In this document: positions 1 through 6,495 of the stretch, piece by piece
Layout of the letters: the number at the start of each line of letters is the position of its first letter
Position numbering within the stretch: the first letter of the stretch is position 1
NCBI GenBank assembly: GCA_025935275.1
Contig: JAICVP010000060.1
Span: 1 to 10,094 of the forward strand
Length of the DNA: 10,094 bases
Direction of reading: 5' to 3'
DNA from: Thermoleophilia bacterium
GTDB taxonomy: Bacteria > Actinomycetota > Thermoleophilia > Gaiellales > Gaiellaceae
Position numbers and translations under genes: made by a program
The notes under the pieces: model-generated
What the model saw: the letters and a program-made list of their open reading frames with translations, nothing else
Database searches by the model: none
What the model was told of the DNA's origin: nothing

Positions 1-126
1 CTCGTCGATCAGCTTCTGGATCGGACCGAAGGCATAGCGCCGCAGGACGAGGAACGTGAGTCCGAACGCGATGAGCGTCCAGACCATCAGGCCCGGGACG
101 ACGGAGATGAGGTCGGCGAGGATCAT
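1..126 (-). CDS. atpF: ATP synthase Fo subunit b, N-terminal fragment (runs off the window)
   Basis: Only the first 42 codons are present and the frame continues past base 1. They begin MILADLISVVPGLMVWT and include a hydrophobic segment at about residues 6-27, followed by LRRYAFGPIQKLIDE. This is the expected layout of subunit b: a single N-terminal membrane anchor that then becomes the long charged helix of the peripheral stalk, linking Fo to F1 through the delta subunit. The start is the ATG at 126-124, six nt after the atpE stop, with no clear Shine-Dalgarno sequence, so translation is probably coupled to atpE. The position directly after atpB and atpE is the standard bacterial order a-c-b. 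The identification rests on the anchor, the phrase after it and the gene order. The heptad-rich stalk itself lies outside the window. Confidence 0.93.
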   Translation of the reverse strand, partial: MILADLISVVPGLMVWTLIAFGLTFLVLRRYAFGPIQKLIDE

Positions 127-132
127 CCGCGA

Positions 133-393
133 CTAGACGAGGACGTAGGCGAGGAGCCCGCCGAGCAGGGCGTAGAACACGACCGCCTCGGTGAGGGCGA
201 AGCCCAGCCACTGGATACCGGTGAGCTCGCCGCGGAGCTCGGGCTGTCGGGCGACGGCCTGGATCATCGAGCCGAAGATGTTGCCGATGCCGATGCCGGC
301 GCCGACCGCGCCGAGACCGACGCCGACGCCGAAGGCGATGGCCTTCCCCATGTCCGCGACGTTGCCGTCGAGTGCTGCAAGAACTGTCGTCAA
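133..393 (-). CDS. atpE: ATP synthase Fo subunit c (proteolipid ring)
   Basis: An 86-residue hydrophobic hairpin that forms the rotating c-ring. Helix 1 carries a glycine-rich run (GVGVGLGAVGAG, about residues 22-33). The polar loop contains the invariant ARQPE motif that contacts F1. Helix 2 carries the ion-carrying carboxylate, Glu69 in FALTEAVVFY. The residue after it is Ala, not the Ser/Thr seen in sodium-coupled rings, so proton coupling is likely. Asn38 sits where many c subunits have Ile, Gln or Asp beside the ion site. I chose the TTG at 393-391 because a perfect AGGAGG lies 6 nt upstream (400-405); this gives the residues LAALDGNVAD before helix 1. The frame stays open upstream, but that part overlaps atpB and is Ser/Arg-rich, so it is a shadow. 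An internal ATG (residue 15) is the alternative start. Confidence 0.95.
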   Translation of the reverse strand: MTTVLAALDGNVADMGKAIAFGVGVGLGAVGAGIGIGNIFGSMIQAVARQPELRGELTGIQWLGFALTEAVVFYALLGGLLAYVLV

Positions 394-399
394 GGTGAG

Positions 400-405
400 C
401 CTCCT
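400..405 (-). promoter_or_regulatory. Consensus Shine-Dalgarno site of atpE
   Basis: On the minus strand this reads AGGAGG, a perfect anti-16S match, with 6 nt between it and the TTG start of atpE. It overlaps the TAG stop of atpB (404-406), so a ribosome finishing subunit a lies directly on the site. It decides the atpE start and is the strongest ribosome-binding site I saw in the window. That fits the need to make many c subunits per complex. Confidence 0.85.
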
Positions 406-1252
406 AGTGCTCGGGTTCGATGGCGCCGCCGATGTAGATGGCGGACAGAAGAGCGAAGACGAAGGCCTGGATCGTGACCACGATCGCGACCTCGAAGATG
501 TAGACACCCGTCGCCACCGGCACGGCGATGGCGATGAGCGCGTAGGACTCGAAGATGAAGATCAGGCCGATCATGACAAGGATCAGCATGTGGCCCGCGA
601 GCATGTTGGCGAACAATCGGACTGAGAGCGAGATCAGCCGCATGAACTGCGAGATGATCTCGAGCGGAACGATGAGCGCGAGCAGCGGCTTCGGCGCCCC
701 CTGCGGCACCCAGCTCTTGAAGTAGCGGACCGGGCCGTTGAAGCGGATGCCTTCGAAGTGCGTCGCGACGAAGGTGATGAGCGCGAGAGCGAGTGTGACC
801 GAGAGGTTCGCGGTCGCCGCATAGACACCCCAGGTGGGCAGCTCGACGCCGGCGACGTGGAAATGCTCGTCGGAGATCGGCAACGGGATGAAGCCGATCA
901 GGTTCAGGATCCAGATGAAAAGGAACAGCGCCGCGACGTACGGGAACCAGAGGGAGATCCCCTTCGTCGGAAGGCTCGACTCGGCGATCTGGCCGTAGAT
1001 CAGGTCGTAGAGGGACTCGCCGATCGTCTGCCGGCGATTGGGGCGCAGCGACAGGCCGAAGCGCATGATCCAGATGCCGAGGATGCAGGTGACCGCAGCG
1101 CCCACGAGCAGGTAGACGACCGCCTTGTTGATGGACATGTCGAGCGGCCCGATGTGGATCGATACCCAGGCCGGGAGCTCGAACTCGTCCTGCGGCTCGA
1201 AGTCCTCCGAAGCCGCGAGGATCATGTTCATGGCGCCGAAGAGCGAGCTCAT
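404..1252 (-). CDS. atpB: ATP synthase Fo subunit a
   Basis: A 282-residue multi-span membrane protein that forms the proton half-channels against the c-ring. The essential arginine is Arg212 in SLSVRLFANMLAGH. The second conserved segment is IQAFVFALLSAIYI, with Gln262 matching the conserved Gln of the family. His221 and Glu254 occupy the positions of E. coli Glu219 and His245, the reciprocal arrangement seen in many non-enteric subunits. Other family phrases are the amphipathic stretch RRQTIGESLYDLIYGQI (73-89) and LFIWILNLIGFIP (111-123). Length is close to the E. coli protein (271). The ATG at 1252 overlaps the stop of the AtpI-like gene as ATGA, indicating translational coupling. Met8 and Met10 are possible alternative starts. 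The only overlap downstream is that the atpE ribosome-binding site covers its stop codon. Confidence 0.97.
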   Translation of the reverse strand: MSSLFGAMNMILAASEDFEPQDEFELPAWVSIHIGPLDMSINKAVVYLLVGAAVTCILGIWIMRFGLSLRPNRRQTIGESLYDLIYGQIAESSLPTKGISLWFPYVAALFLFIWILNLIGFIPLPISDEHFHVAGVELPTWGVYAATANLSVTLALALITFVATHFEGIRFNGPVRYFKSWVPQGAPKPLLALIVPLEIISQFMRLISLSVRLFANMLAGHMLILVMIGLIFIFESYALIAIAVPVATGVYIFEVAIVVTIQAFVFALLSAIYIGGAIEPEH

Positions 1253-1638
1253 TTCGCCTCGCCCGAGAAATAGATGGTGAGGCTGAGGCCGAGCTCCAGC
1301 GAGTAGGCGGCGGCGTAGACGAGCGCGCCCGAGATCGCGAGCGTCGGGTTCGTGGTCGCGACGGCGACCGCAACGATCATGAGCAGGATCCCGCGGGCCA
1401 TCATCCCGAAGGCCACGACCCCGGAGCCGCGCAGGTTCGGCTCACCGATCCCGACACGGTTGAACAGCAGCCCGAGCAGCTGGCTCGCGGCCCAGAGAAC
1501 CGCGCCGAGCGCCCAGCCGCGCACCGGCCAGCCGGCGATGAGAAAGATGGGCAGCGCCAGCGCCACGACCGCTCCGCCCGCGACGACCGGCAGGCGCCGC
1601 TCGGGCATCGGTCGGGGCGAGAGTGTGGTGGTGGGCAT
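1249..1638 (-). CDS. atpI: AtpI-like ATP synthase accessory membrane protein
   Basis: A 129-residue protein with about four hydrophobic segments (roughly residues 16-38, 40-59, 72-94 and 97-123) and a short polar N-terminus. Sequence conservation in this family is low, so the call rests mainly on topology and position: it lies directly before atpB with a 4-nt ATGA overlap. In other bacteria AtpI helps c-ring assembly or stability, or forms a small complex with AtpZ linked to divalent cation supply. I infer a similar role here. The start is the ATG at 1638-1636, which overlaps the upstream stop as TGATG. A TTG one codon earlier (1641) is possible but less likely. No catalytic motif is visible, so its function cannot be judged beyond being a membrane partner of the synthase. 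Confidence 0.7.
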   Translation of the reverse strand: MPTTTLSPRPMPERRLPVVAGGAVVALALPIFLIAGWPVRGWALGAVLWAASQLLGLLFNRVGIGEPNLRGSGVVAFGMMARGILLMIVAVAVATTNPTLAISGALVYAAAYSLELGLSLTIYFSGEAK

Positions 1639-1847
1639 CAAAACGAGTCCTTGTAGCGGGTGTAGACGGCGACGATCGCGGCGGGGATCCCGATCACCGC
1701 TCCGATCGCGATCCCCACTCCGACGGAGCCGATCGCGAGACCGAGGAGTGCTCCGAGGCCCACGCAGGCGAAGAGCACGCCCGCGAGAAGTGCTCCCGCG
1801 CCCATCGGATCCATCGAAGTGCGTCCACCCGCCACGCTCGCCAGCAT
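1638..1847 (-). CDS. AtpZ-like small two-helix membrane protein, first gene of the atp operon
   Basis: A 69-residue protein (58 if started at the ATG at 1814). It has two hydrophobic segments rich in small residues: GALLAGVLFACVGLGALLG (residues 16-34) and IAIGAVIGIPAAIVAVY, followed by a basic tail, TRYKDSF. The repeated Gly pattern (LGLAIGS, IGAVIGI) resembles the AtpZ/ATPase_gene1 family, two-helix proteins encoded at the head of many atp operons. It couples to the AtpI-like gene by TGATG. Start choice is uncertain. The ATG at 1847 has no ribosome-binding site but lies just after a possible promoter. The ATG at 1814 has GGGTGG about ten nt upstream. Family assignment is by pattern and position; a lineage-specific hypothetical is the alternative. 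Confidence 0.6.
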   Translation of the reverse strand: MLASVAGGRTSMDPMGAGALLAGVLFACVGLGALLGLAIGSVGVGIAIGAVIGIPAAIVAVYTRYKDSF

Positions 1848-1860
1848 CTTATTCGGCGGA

Positions 1861-1869
1861 AGCGTATCA
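1861..1869 (-). promoter_or_regulatory. Candidate extended -10 promoter of the atp operon
   Basis: On the minus strand this reads TGATACGCT, which fits an extended -10 (TGn followed by TAnnnT). The region about 17-18 nt upstream (CGTCAC) is only a poor -35. Transcription would begin near 1854. This lies in the only sizeable gap between wecA and the atp genes, where an operon promoter is expected. A match this short could arise by chance in any sequence, so it is a candidate only. Confidence 0.3.
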
Positions 1870-1889
1870 GTACCGAGGCACTTCGTGAC

Positions 1890-1901
1890 GCCGAAAACGG
1901 C
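1890..1901 (-). other. Short perfect hairpin between wecA and the atp operon
   Basis: On the minus strand this reads GCCGTTTTCGGC: a 4-bp GC stem with a TTTT loop, five nt after the wecA stop. No T-run follows the stem, so it does not look like an efficient intrinsic terminator. It could pause polymerase, protect an mRNA end, or be chance. Confidence 0.25.
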
Positions 1902-1905
1902 CTAA

Positions 1906-3042
1906 CTAAGCGGAAATCGCCTTACTTTGTTCATCCTTGGCCTCACGCCTGCGGCCGGCCCAGGCGCGTACGCGGGTCAGCTTGAGGATCTCGAGGACCA
2001 GCACGATGTAGACCGTCGCTCCCACCGCGATCGCGCCGACGAGCGCGACGACGATCGTCGGCCAGAGGTGCCACTGGCCCGATTCACGGAAGGGGACGAA
2101 GCGCGTCGCGAGGGCCGCGCCTCCGAGAATCGCGCACCACGCGTAGAGGTAGAGCACCGCGCGGCGCTGCGTGAAGCCGCGGCGGAGGAAGCGGTGGTGC
2201 AGGTGTGCCTGGTCCGGAAGGTAGAGCGGCTCGCGGTGCTTCAGCCGACGGAGCAAAACGAACGACGTGTCGAAAATCGGCACGGCGAGCGCGAGGAGCG
2301 GGAAGAAGAGGGCGACGGTGGCCGCGGTCTTCAGGAGCCCCTGGATGGAGACCGTGGCGAGCAGGAAGCCCATGAGGAGCGCCCCCGAGTCGCCCATGAA
2401 GATCCGGGCCGGATAGAAGTTGTGGCGGAGGAACCCGAGGCAGGCACCGGCGATGATCGCCGAGAGCACGGCCGCCTCCGGCTTCCCCAGCGAGAGCGCA
2501 ATCACGGCGAAGGTCGCGCCGGAGATGCCGCAGATCCCGGCGGCGAGGCCGTCGAGGCCGTCGAGGAAGTTGACCATGTTCATGATCGCCACGATCCAGA
2601 CGAGCGTGAGGGCGACGCTCGCCCAGAACGGCAGCTCGTGGATGCCGACGATCGGGAACGTGAAGCGGTCGATCCGGACGCCGAAGTCGATCGCGATCGC
2701 CGCCGCGCCCAGCTGGCCGCCGAGCTTCACCCACCAAGGCAGGCCCCGGAAGTCGTCTGCCATGCCGACCGTGGTCGCGAGGGCGGCGCCCAGCAGGATC
2801 CCCCGGTACGGGCCCGACAGATCGAGGAACGCGAGCGCCGGGACGAAGACGCCGAAGAAGAGCGCGAGGCCGCCGAGCCGCGGGACCGCCTGCAGGTGGA
2901 TGCGCCGCCGCTCCAGCGGCTCGTCGACGATCCCGAGGACGCGCGCGACCCGGCCCACTGCGGGCGTCAGGACGAGGACGACCGCGAGCGCGACGAGGAA
3001 GCCCCAGATGACGTCGAGGTGATTGCGAAGGGTGTCGAACAT
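1906..3042 (-). CDS. wecA: WecA/TagO-type undecaprenyl-phosphate sugar-1-phosphate transferase
   Basis: A 378-residue polytopic membrane enzyme of the MraY/WecA family, which transfers a HexNAc-1-phosphate from a UDP-sugar to undecaprenyl phosphate on the cytoplasmic face. This is the first step of wall-linked glycan synthesis (teichoic acid, arabinogalactan linker or O-antigen type). Visible motifs in order: RRIH..VPRLGG (46-58), the metal-binding Asp pair in GMADDFRG (93-100), NFLDGLDGLAAG (158-169), the FMGDSG loop (215-220) and the HLHHRF motif (280-285). The His motif and the PRLGG segment favour the WecA/TagO branch over MraY, which uses UDP-MurNAc-pentapeptide. About ten hydrophobic segments are visible, with a basic C-terminal tail. 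It begins 3 nt after the upp stop, preceded by a weak AGTAGGG. Mycobacteria carry the equivalent gene just before atp. The exact sugar cannot be told from sequence. Confidence 0.92.
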   Translation of the reverse strand: MFDTLRNHLDVIWGFLVALAVVLVLTPAVGRVARVLGIVDEPLERRRIHLQAVPRLGGLALFFGVFVPALAFLDLSGPYRGILLGAALATTVGMADDFRGLPWWVKLGGQLGAAAIAIDFGVRIDRFTFPIVGIHELPFWASVALTLVWIVAIMNMVNFLDGLDGLAAGICGISGATFAVIALSLGKPEAAVLSAIIAGACLGFLRHNFYPARIFMGDSGALLMGFLLATVSIQGLLKTAATVALFFPLLALAVPIFDTSFVLLRRLKHREPLYLPDQAHLHHRFLRRGFTQRRAVLYLYAWCAILGGAALATRFVPFRESGQWHLWPTIVVALVGAIAVGATVYIVLVLEILKLTRVRAWAGRRREAKDEQSKAISA

Positions 3043-3045
3043 GCC

Positions 3046-3687
3046 CTACTTCGTCCCGAACAACCGGTCGCCGGCGTCGCCGAGACCAGGGACGATGTAG
3101 CCCTTCTCGTTGAGGCCGCGGTCGACGGCCGCGACGACGACCGGCACGTCGGGATGCTCGGAGTGCAGGCGTTCGATTCCCTCCGGCGCGGCGATGATCG
3201 CGATCAGCCGTACCGAGGTCGCGCCGGCGCTCTTCACCGTCGAGACCGCGGCGGCCGTCGAGTTCCCGGTCGCGAGCATCGGGTCGAGGAGGATCACGTC
3301 GCGCGCGGCGACGTCGGCCGGGAGCTTCACGTAGTACTCGACGGGCTGCAGCGTCTCCTCGTTCCGGTACAGGCCGATGAAGCCGACCCGGGCGCCCGAG
3401 ATGAGGCTGAGGACGCCGTCCAGCATGCCGAGCCCCGCGCGCAGGATCGGGCAGACCGCCACCTTCTTCCCCGAGATCCGCTGCACCGTCGTCCGCTCGA
3501 GCGGGGTCTCGATCTCGATCTCCTCGGTGGCGAAGTCCTTCGTCGCCTCGTAGGTGAGGAGGAGCGTCACCTCGTCGACGAGTTGGCGGAAGAGATGGGT
3601 GGGCGTCGAGTCGTCCCGCAGCATCCCCAACTTGTGCTGGACGAGAGGGTGGTCGACGACCACGAGCTTTTCCGTCGCCACGCTCAT
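3046..3687 (-). CDS. upp: Uracil phosphoribosyltransferase
   Basis: A 213-residue cytosolic enzyme that converts uracil and PRPP to UMP in pyrimidine salvage. The PRPP-binding loop is DPMLATGNST (135-144). The uracil-binding C-terminus is YIVPGLGDAGDRLFGT (197-212). Other family phrases are LRAGLGMLDG (82-91) and HPLVQHKLGMLRD near the N-terminus. Length matches the family (about 208). The ATG at 3687 overlaps the glyA stop as ATGA, so translation is coupled to glyA. The same reading frame stays open far upstream into glyA, but that part is Arg-rich and matches nothing; the recognisable protein starts at MSVATEKLVVVDHP. The glyA-upp pairing also occurs in Bacillus in the same broad neighbourhood. 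Confidence 0.97.
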   Translation of the reverse strand: MSVATEKLVVVDHPLVQHKLGMLRDDSTPTHLFRQLVDEVTLLLTYEATKDFATEEIEIETPLERTTVQRISGKKVAVCPILRAGLGMLDGVLSLISGARVGFIGLYRNEETLQPVEYYVKLPADVAARDVILLDPMLATGNSTAAAVSTVKSAGATSVRLIAIIAAPEGIERLHSEHPDVPVVVAAVDRGLNEKGYIVPGLGDAGDRLFGTK

Positions 3688-4976
3688 GCCTGGTAGGTCG
3701 TGTACCCCCTGAACCCGGGATAGAGCGGGCGGCTGTCGCAGAGTGCCTCGCTGCGGCCGCGCAGTGCATCGAGGTCCGGCTCGGGGGCGAGCGCGCCGGC
3801 GATGATCTCCCCCACCTCGCGGAGGTCGTCTTCGTCGAAGCCGCGCATCGTCACCGCCGGCGTGCCGAGCCGCACGCCGGAGGCCTCCATCGGCGGGCGC
3901 TCGTCGAACGGGACCGTGTTCCGGTTGGCCGTGATCTTCACTTCGTGCAGCCGCTCCTCCGCCGCCTTCCCCGACCAGTCGCCGCCGCGGAGATCCATCT
4001 GCAGCAGGTGAGTGTCGGTGCCGCCCGTGAGGACGTCGAGCCCGTTGTCCATGAGCGTCGAGGCGAGCGCGTCCGCGTTCGTGCGGATCTGTGACTGGTA
4101 TTCGCGGAAGGCGCCGGAGCCGGCGATCTTGAAGCACGCGGCCTTGCCCGCGATCACGTGCAGGAGCGGCCCGCCCTGCATCCCCGGGAAGACCGCCTTG
4201 TCCAGGGCCTGCGCGTGCTCCTTCCGGCAGAGCACGAAGCCCGAGCGCGGGCCGGCGAGCGTCTTGTGCGTCGTCGAGGTGACGAAGTCGCAGTGCGGCG
4301 TCGGATTCGGATGGAGCCCCGCCGCCACGAGCCCGGCGAAGTGCGCCATGTCGCAGAGGAGGAGCGCACCGACTTCGTCGGCGATCTCCCGGAAGCGGTC
4401 GGCTTCGACCATCCGCGGATAGGCGGAGCCTCCGCAGACGATCAGCTTCGGCCGGGACTCCTTCGCCGCCGCGAGCACCTCGTCGAAGTCCACGAGCGAC
4501 GTCTCGCGGTCGACCCCGTAGCCGACGAAGTTGTAGAGCTTCCCCGAGAAGTTGACCTTGAGACCGTGCGTGAGGTGGCCGCCGTGGTCGAGCCGCATCG
4601 CGAGCACGGTGTCGCCGGGCTCGAGGCAGCTGAAGTAGACGGCCATGTTTGTCTGAGCGCCCGCGTGCGGCTGTACGTTCGCATGCTCGGCGCCGAAGAG
4701 CTCCTTCGCCCGGTCGATGGCGAGCTGCTCGATCTCGTCGACGACCTCGCAACCGCCGTAGTAGCGGCGCCCCGGATAGCCCTCGGCGTACTTGTTCGTC
4801 GGGACGCTCCCGATCGCCTCGAGCACGCTCGGCCACGTGAAGTTCTCGGAGGCGATGAGCTCGATCTGACCGCGCTGGCGCTCGAGCTCCCGCTCGATCA
4901 GGGCAGCGGTGTCGGGATCGATCTCGGCCAACCCGGCCCGCTGGAGCTCCTGCAGGGTCTCCTGCGCGATGGCCAC
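3684..4976 (-). CDS. glyA: Serine hydroxymethyltransferase
   Basis: A 430-residue PLP enzyme (fold type I) that interconverts serine and glycine while charging tetrahydrofolate with a one-carbon unit for purine, thymidylate and methionine synthesis. The Schiff-base lysine is Lys238 in STTHKTLAGPRSG. The cofactor-ring aspartate is Asp209 in LLCDMAHFAGL. The N-terminal IELIASENF (38-46) and NKYAEGYPGRRYYGG (61-75) are family hallmarks. The PRGG usually found after the lysine is PRSG here, a mild change. Full length compared with about 420 in the family. The start is the GTG at 4976, with AAGGTGG just upstream. The gap to the tsaC-like stop is 43 nt and contains a small hairpin; downstream it overlaps upp by 4 nt. 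Confidence 0.98.
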   Translation of the reverse strand: MAIAQETLQELQRAGLAEIDPDTAALIERELERQRGQIELIASENFTWPSVLEAIGSVPTNKYAEGYPGRRYYGGCEVVDEIEQLAIDRAKELFGAEHANVQPHAGAQTNMAVYFSCLEPGDTVLAMRLDHGGHLTHGLKVNFSGKLYNFVGYGVDRETSLVDFDEVLAAAKESRPKLIVCGGSAYPRMVEADRFREIADEVGALLLCDMAHFAGLVAAGLHPNPTPHCDFVTSTTHKTLAGPRSGFVLCRKEHAQALDKAVFPGMQGGPLLHVIAGKAACFKIAGSGAFREYQSQIRTNADALASTLMDNGLDVLTGGTDTHLLQMDLRGGDWSGKAAEERLHEVKITANRNTVPFDERPPMEASGVRLGTPAVTMRGFDEDDLREVGEIIAGALAPEPDLDALRGRSEALCDSRPLYPGFRGYTTYQA

Positions 4977-5001
4977 GAGACCACCTTACCGCGTCACCCG
5001 G

Positions 5002-5014
5002 CCGCGAACCGCGG
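5002..5014 (-). other. Small GC hairpin upstream of glyA
   Basis: The 43-nt gap between the tsaC-like gene and glyA contains a perfect 5-bp inverted repeat with a 3-nt loop (CCGCG-GTT-CGCGG on the minus strand), ending 25 nt before the glyA GTG and just upstream of its ribosome-binding site. No T-tract follows. It may modulate read-through or mRNA stability, or be chance in GC-rich DNA. Confidence 0.25.
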
Positions 5015-5019
5015 TGCCG

Positions 5020-5646
5020 TCAGACCGCTGTCGCAGCCGCGATCTTGGCCAGCGCGTCGGGCGCCGGAACGGCTCCCTCGCGCAGCACTTCGGGCTCGGT
5101 CCCGGTCAGGTCGATCACCGTCGAGGGCGTGCCCGGGAGCTCACCGGAGTCCACCACCGCCGCCGCGGCGTGGAGGATCGACTCGGGAATGTCCTCGACG
5201 CGGGCGGGGTCGGGGCCGCCGTGGACGTTCGCGCTCGTCATCGCGACGGCGCCGAAGGCGTCGAGCACAGCCTTCGCCTCGGACGGAAGGTCCGGGACGC
5301 GGACGCCGATCGTCTCCGGTCGGGTCCCGGTCAGCCAGCGGTAGCGGCGCGCGGGGTTCGGCAGGACGAGGGTGTACGGCCCGGGCAGGAGCGCGCGCGC
5401 CATGACGGCGGCACGGCCGCGAAGCTCTGGCACGGCGTCGAGGAGGACGTCGAGGCCGGAGGCGACCAGCGCGACGGGGATCTCGATCGGCCTCTTCTTC
5501 TGCCGCAAGAGCCGGCGAATCGGGGCCTCGTGGTACGCGTCCACGCAGAGCCCGTACACCGTGTCGGTCGGGAGGATCACGGTCTGGCCCGACCGCAGCG
5601 CGGCGACTGCGGAATCGACCGATTGCGGGGCGATCACGGGCGCCAT
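5020..5646 (-). CDS. tsaC: L-threonylcarbamoyladenylate synthase (TsaC/Sua5/YrdC family)
   Basis: A 208-residue single-domain protein of the YrdC fold. The family makes threonylcarbamoyl-AMP from threonine, bicarbonate and ATP, the first step of t6A formation at position 37 of ANN-decoding tRNAs. Motifs in order: LPTDTVYGL (25-33), KKRPIEIPVAL (49-59), LLPGPYTLVL, GVRVPD, MTSANVHGG, and a C-terminal STVIDLTG with REGAVP. Length fits the short TsaC type without the extra Sua5 domain. The start is the ATG at 5646, overlapping prmC by 13 nt; a GTG at 5637, overlapping the prmC stop as GTGA, is a credible alternative because GAGGGAG is better spaced for it. The Arg-rich frame further upstream is a prmC shadow. 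Position after prmC matches actinobacterial and Bacillus order. Confidence 0.93.
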   Translation of the reverse strand: MAPVIAPQSVDSAVAALRSGQTVILPTDTVYGLCVDAYHEAPIRRLLRQKKRPIEIPVALVASGLDVLLDAVPELRGRAAVMARALLPGPYTLVLPNPARRYRWLTGTRPETIGVRVPDLPSEAKAVLDAFGAVAMTSANVHGGPDPARVEDIPESILHAAAAVVDSGELPGTPSTVIDLTGTEPEVLREGAVPAPDALAKIAAATAV

Positions 5647-6488
5647 TCTCCCTCGACGACCCGCTCGCGGGCGGCGAGGTCCTGCGTCTCCACGACGTCG
5701 GCGTAACCGAGAGACCGGAGCGCTTCGGCGAGGGCGGCGGACTGGCCGTCGCCGCATTCGAGCACGAGGCGGCCGCCCGGGCGCAGCAAGGCTCGCGCCG
5801 ACGCGGCGACCTTCGCGCCGACGTCCACGCCCACCACCGCTTCGTAGGGCTCGTAGAGCCGGATCTCGGGCTGGAGGGTGTCGTACTCTTCGGGCGTCAC
5901 GTAGGGCGGGTTCGAGACCACGAGATCGAACGGCCCCTCGACTTCGGAGAGCAGATCTCCGACGACGAGGCTCACGCGGCCGTTCACGCCAGCGCGCTCC
6001 TTGTTTTCCCGTGCGAGCGAAAGAGCGTGCTCGGAGCTGTCCACGGCGACGACCTCGGCGCCCTGGTGCTCATCGGCGATCGCCAGTGCGATCGCGCCCG
6101 AGCCGACACCGACGTCGAGGACCCGCGGCTGGACGAAGTTGTCGAGAAAGGCGAGGCAGCGCTCGACGACAACCTCGGTCTCGGGCCGTGGGATGAGCGC
6201 GCGCTCGTCCACCTTCAGGAGCAGCCTGCGGAAGCCCCACTCCCCGAGGATGTAGGCGAGCGGCTCGCGCCGCCTGCGGCGCCGAACGAGCTCGTCCAGC
6301 CGTTCACGCTCGTAGGCCGTCACGGGGCTCGACGAGGAATAGAGCTCCGAACGGGCGATCCCGAGCACGTCCGCGACGAGGATCTCGGCGTCGACCCGCG
6401 GCGACGGCACGCCGGCTGCGCGGAGCTCGAGCTCGACCTCGTGAACGGCGTCCAGGGGCATCTCGATTCGTTCGCTGCAGACAGTCAT
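5634..6488 (-). CDS. prmC: Release factor N5-glutamine methyltransferase
   Basis: A 284-residue SAM-dependent methyltransferase that methylates the glutamine of the GGQ motif in release factors, raising termination efficiency. The N-terminal substrate-recognition domain includes REPLAYILGEWGF (74-86) and LIPRPETE (98-105). The Rossmann-type catalytic domain has the SAM motif VLDVGVGSGAIALA (123-136) and the signature NPPY at 193-196, which holds the target glutamine. Length matches the family (about 280). The ATG at 6488 lies 7 nt after the prfA stop and has no clear ribosome-binding site, so coupling to prfA is likely. Met10 is an alternative start. Its substrate is encoded immediately upstream, a very conserved pairing. 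Confidence 0.97.
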   Translation of the reverse strand: MTVCSERIEMPLDAVHEVELELRAAGVPSPRVDAEILVADVLGIARSELYSSSSPVTAYERERLDELVRRRRRREPLAYILGEWGFRRLLLKVDERALIPRPETEVVVERCLAFLDNFVQPRVLDVGVGSGAIALAIADEHQGAEVVAVDSSEHALSLARENKERAGVNGRVSLVVGDLLSEVEGPFDLVVSNPPYVTPEEYDTLQPEIRLYEPYEAVVGVDVGAKVAASARALLRPGGRLVLECGDGQSAALAEALRSLGYADVVETQDLAARERVVEGEWRP

Positions 6489-6495
6489 GGGTTTC

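Noticed and set aside
133..393. Sodium-coupled ATP synthase
   Set aside because: The helix-2 carboxylate is followed by Ala rather than Ser/Thr and the helix-1 Gln is absent, so the sodium ligand set is incomplete.
390..1373. A 327-residue minus-strand frame overlapping atpB
   Set aside because: It is rich in Arg, His and Ala and lacks membrane segments. Subunit a in the neighbouring frame is complete.
1890..1901. Intrinsic terminator after wecA
   Set aside because: The stem is only 4 bp and no T-run follows on the minus strand.
1927..3696. A 589-residue open frame on the plus strand, antisense to wecA and upp
   Set aside because: It is dominated by Arg, Asp and Glu with no recognisable motif, as expected from the complement of GC-rich coding DNA. 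The minus-strand genes have complete catalytic motifs.
3046..4836. A single minus-strand frame of 596 residues that could suggest a fusion ending in Upp
   Set aside because: Only the last 213 residues are a protein family. The rest is Arg-rich text overlapping glyA in another frame, and glyA is intact there.
4158..5405. A 415-residue plus-strand frame antisense to glyA and tsaC
   Set aside because: No motif, ends in Arg/Ser/Pro-rich repeats typical of reading GC-rich coding DNA backwards.
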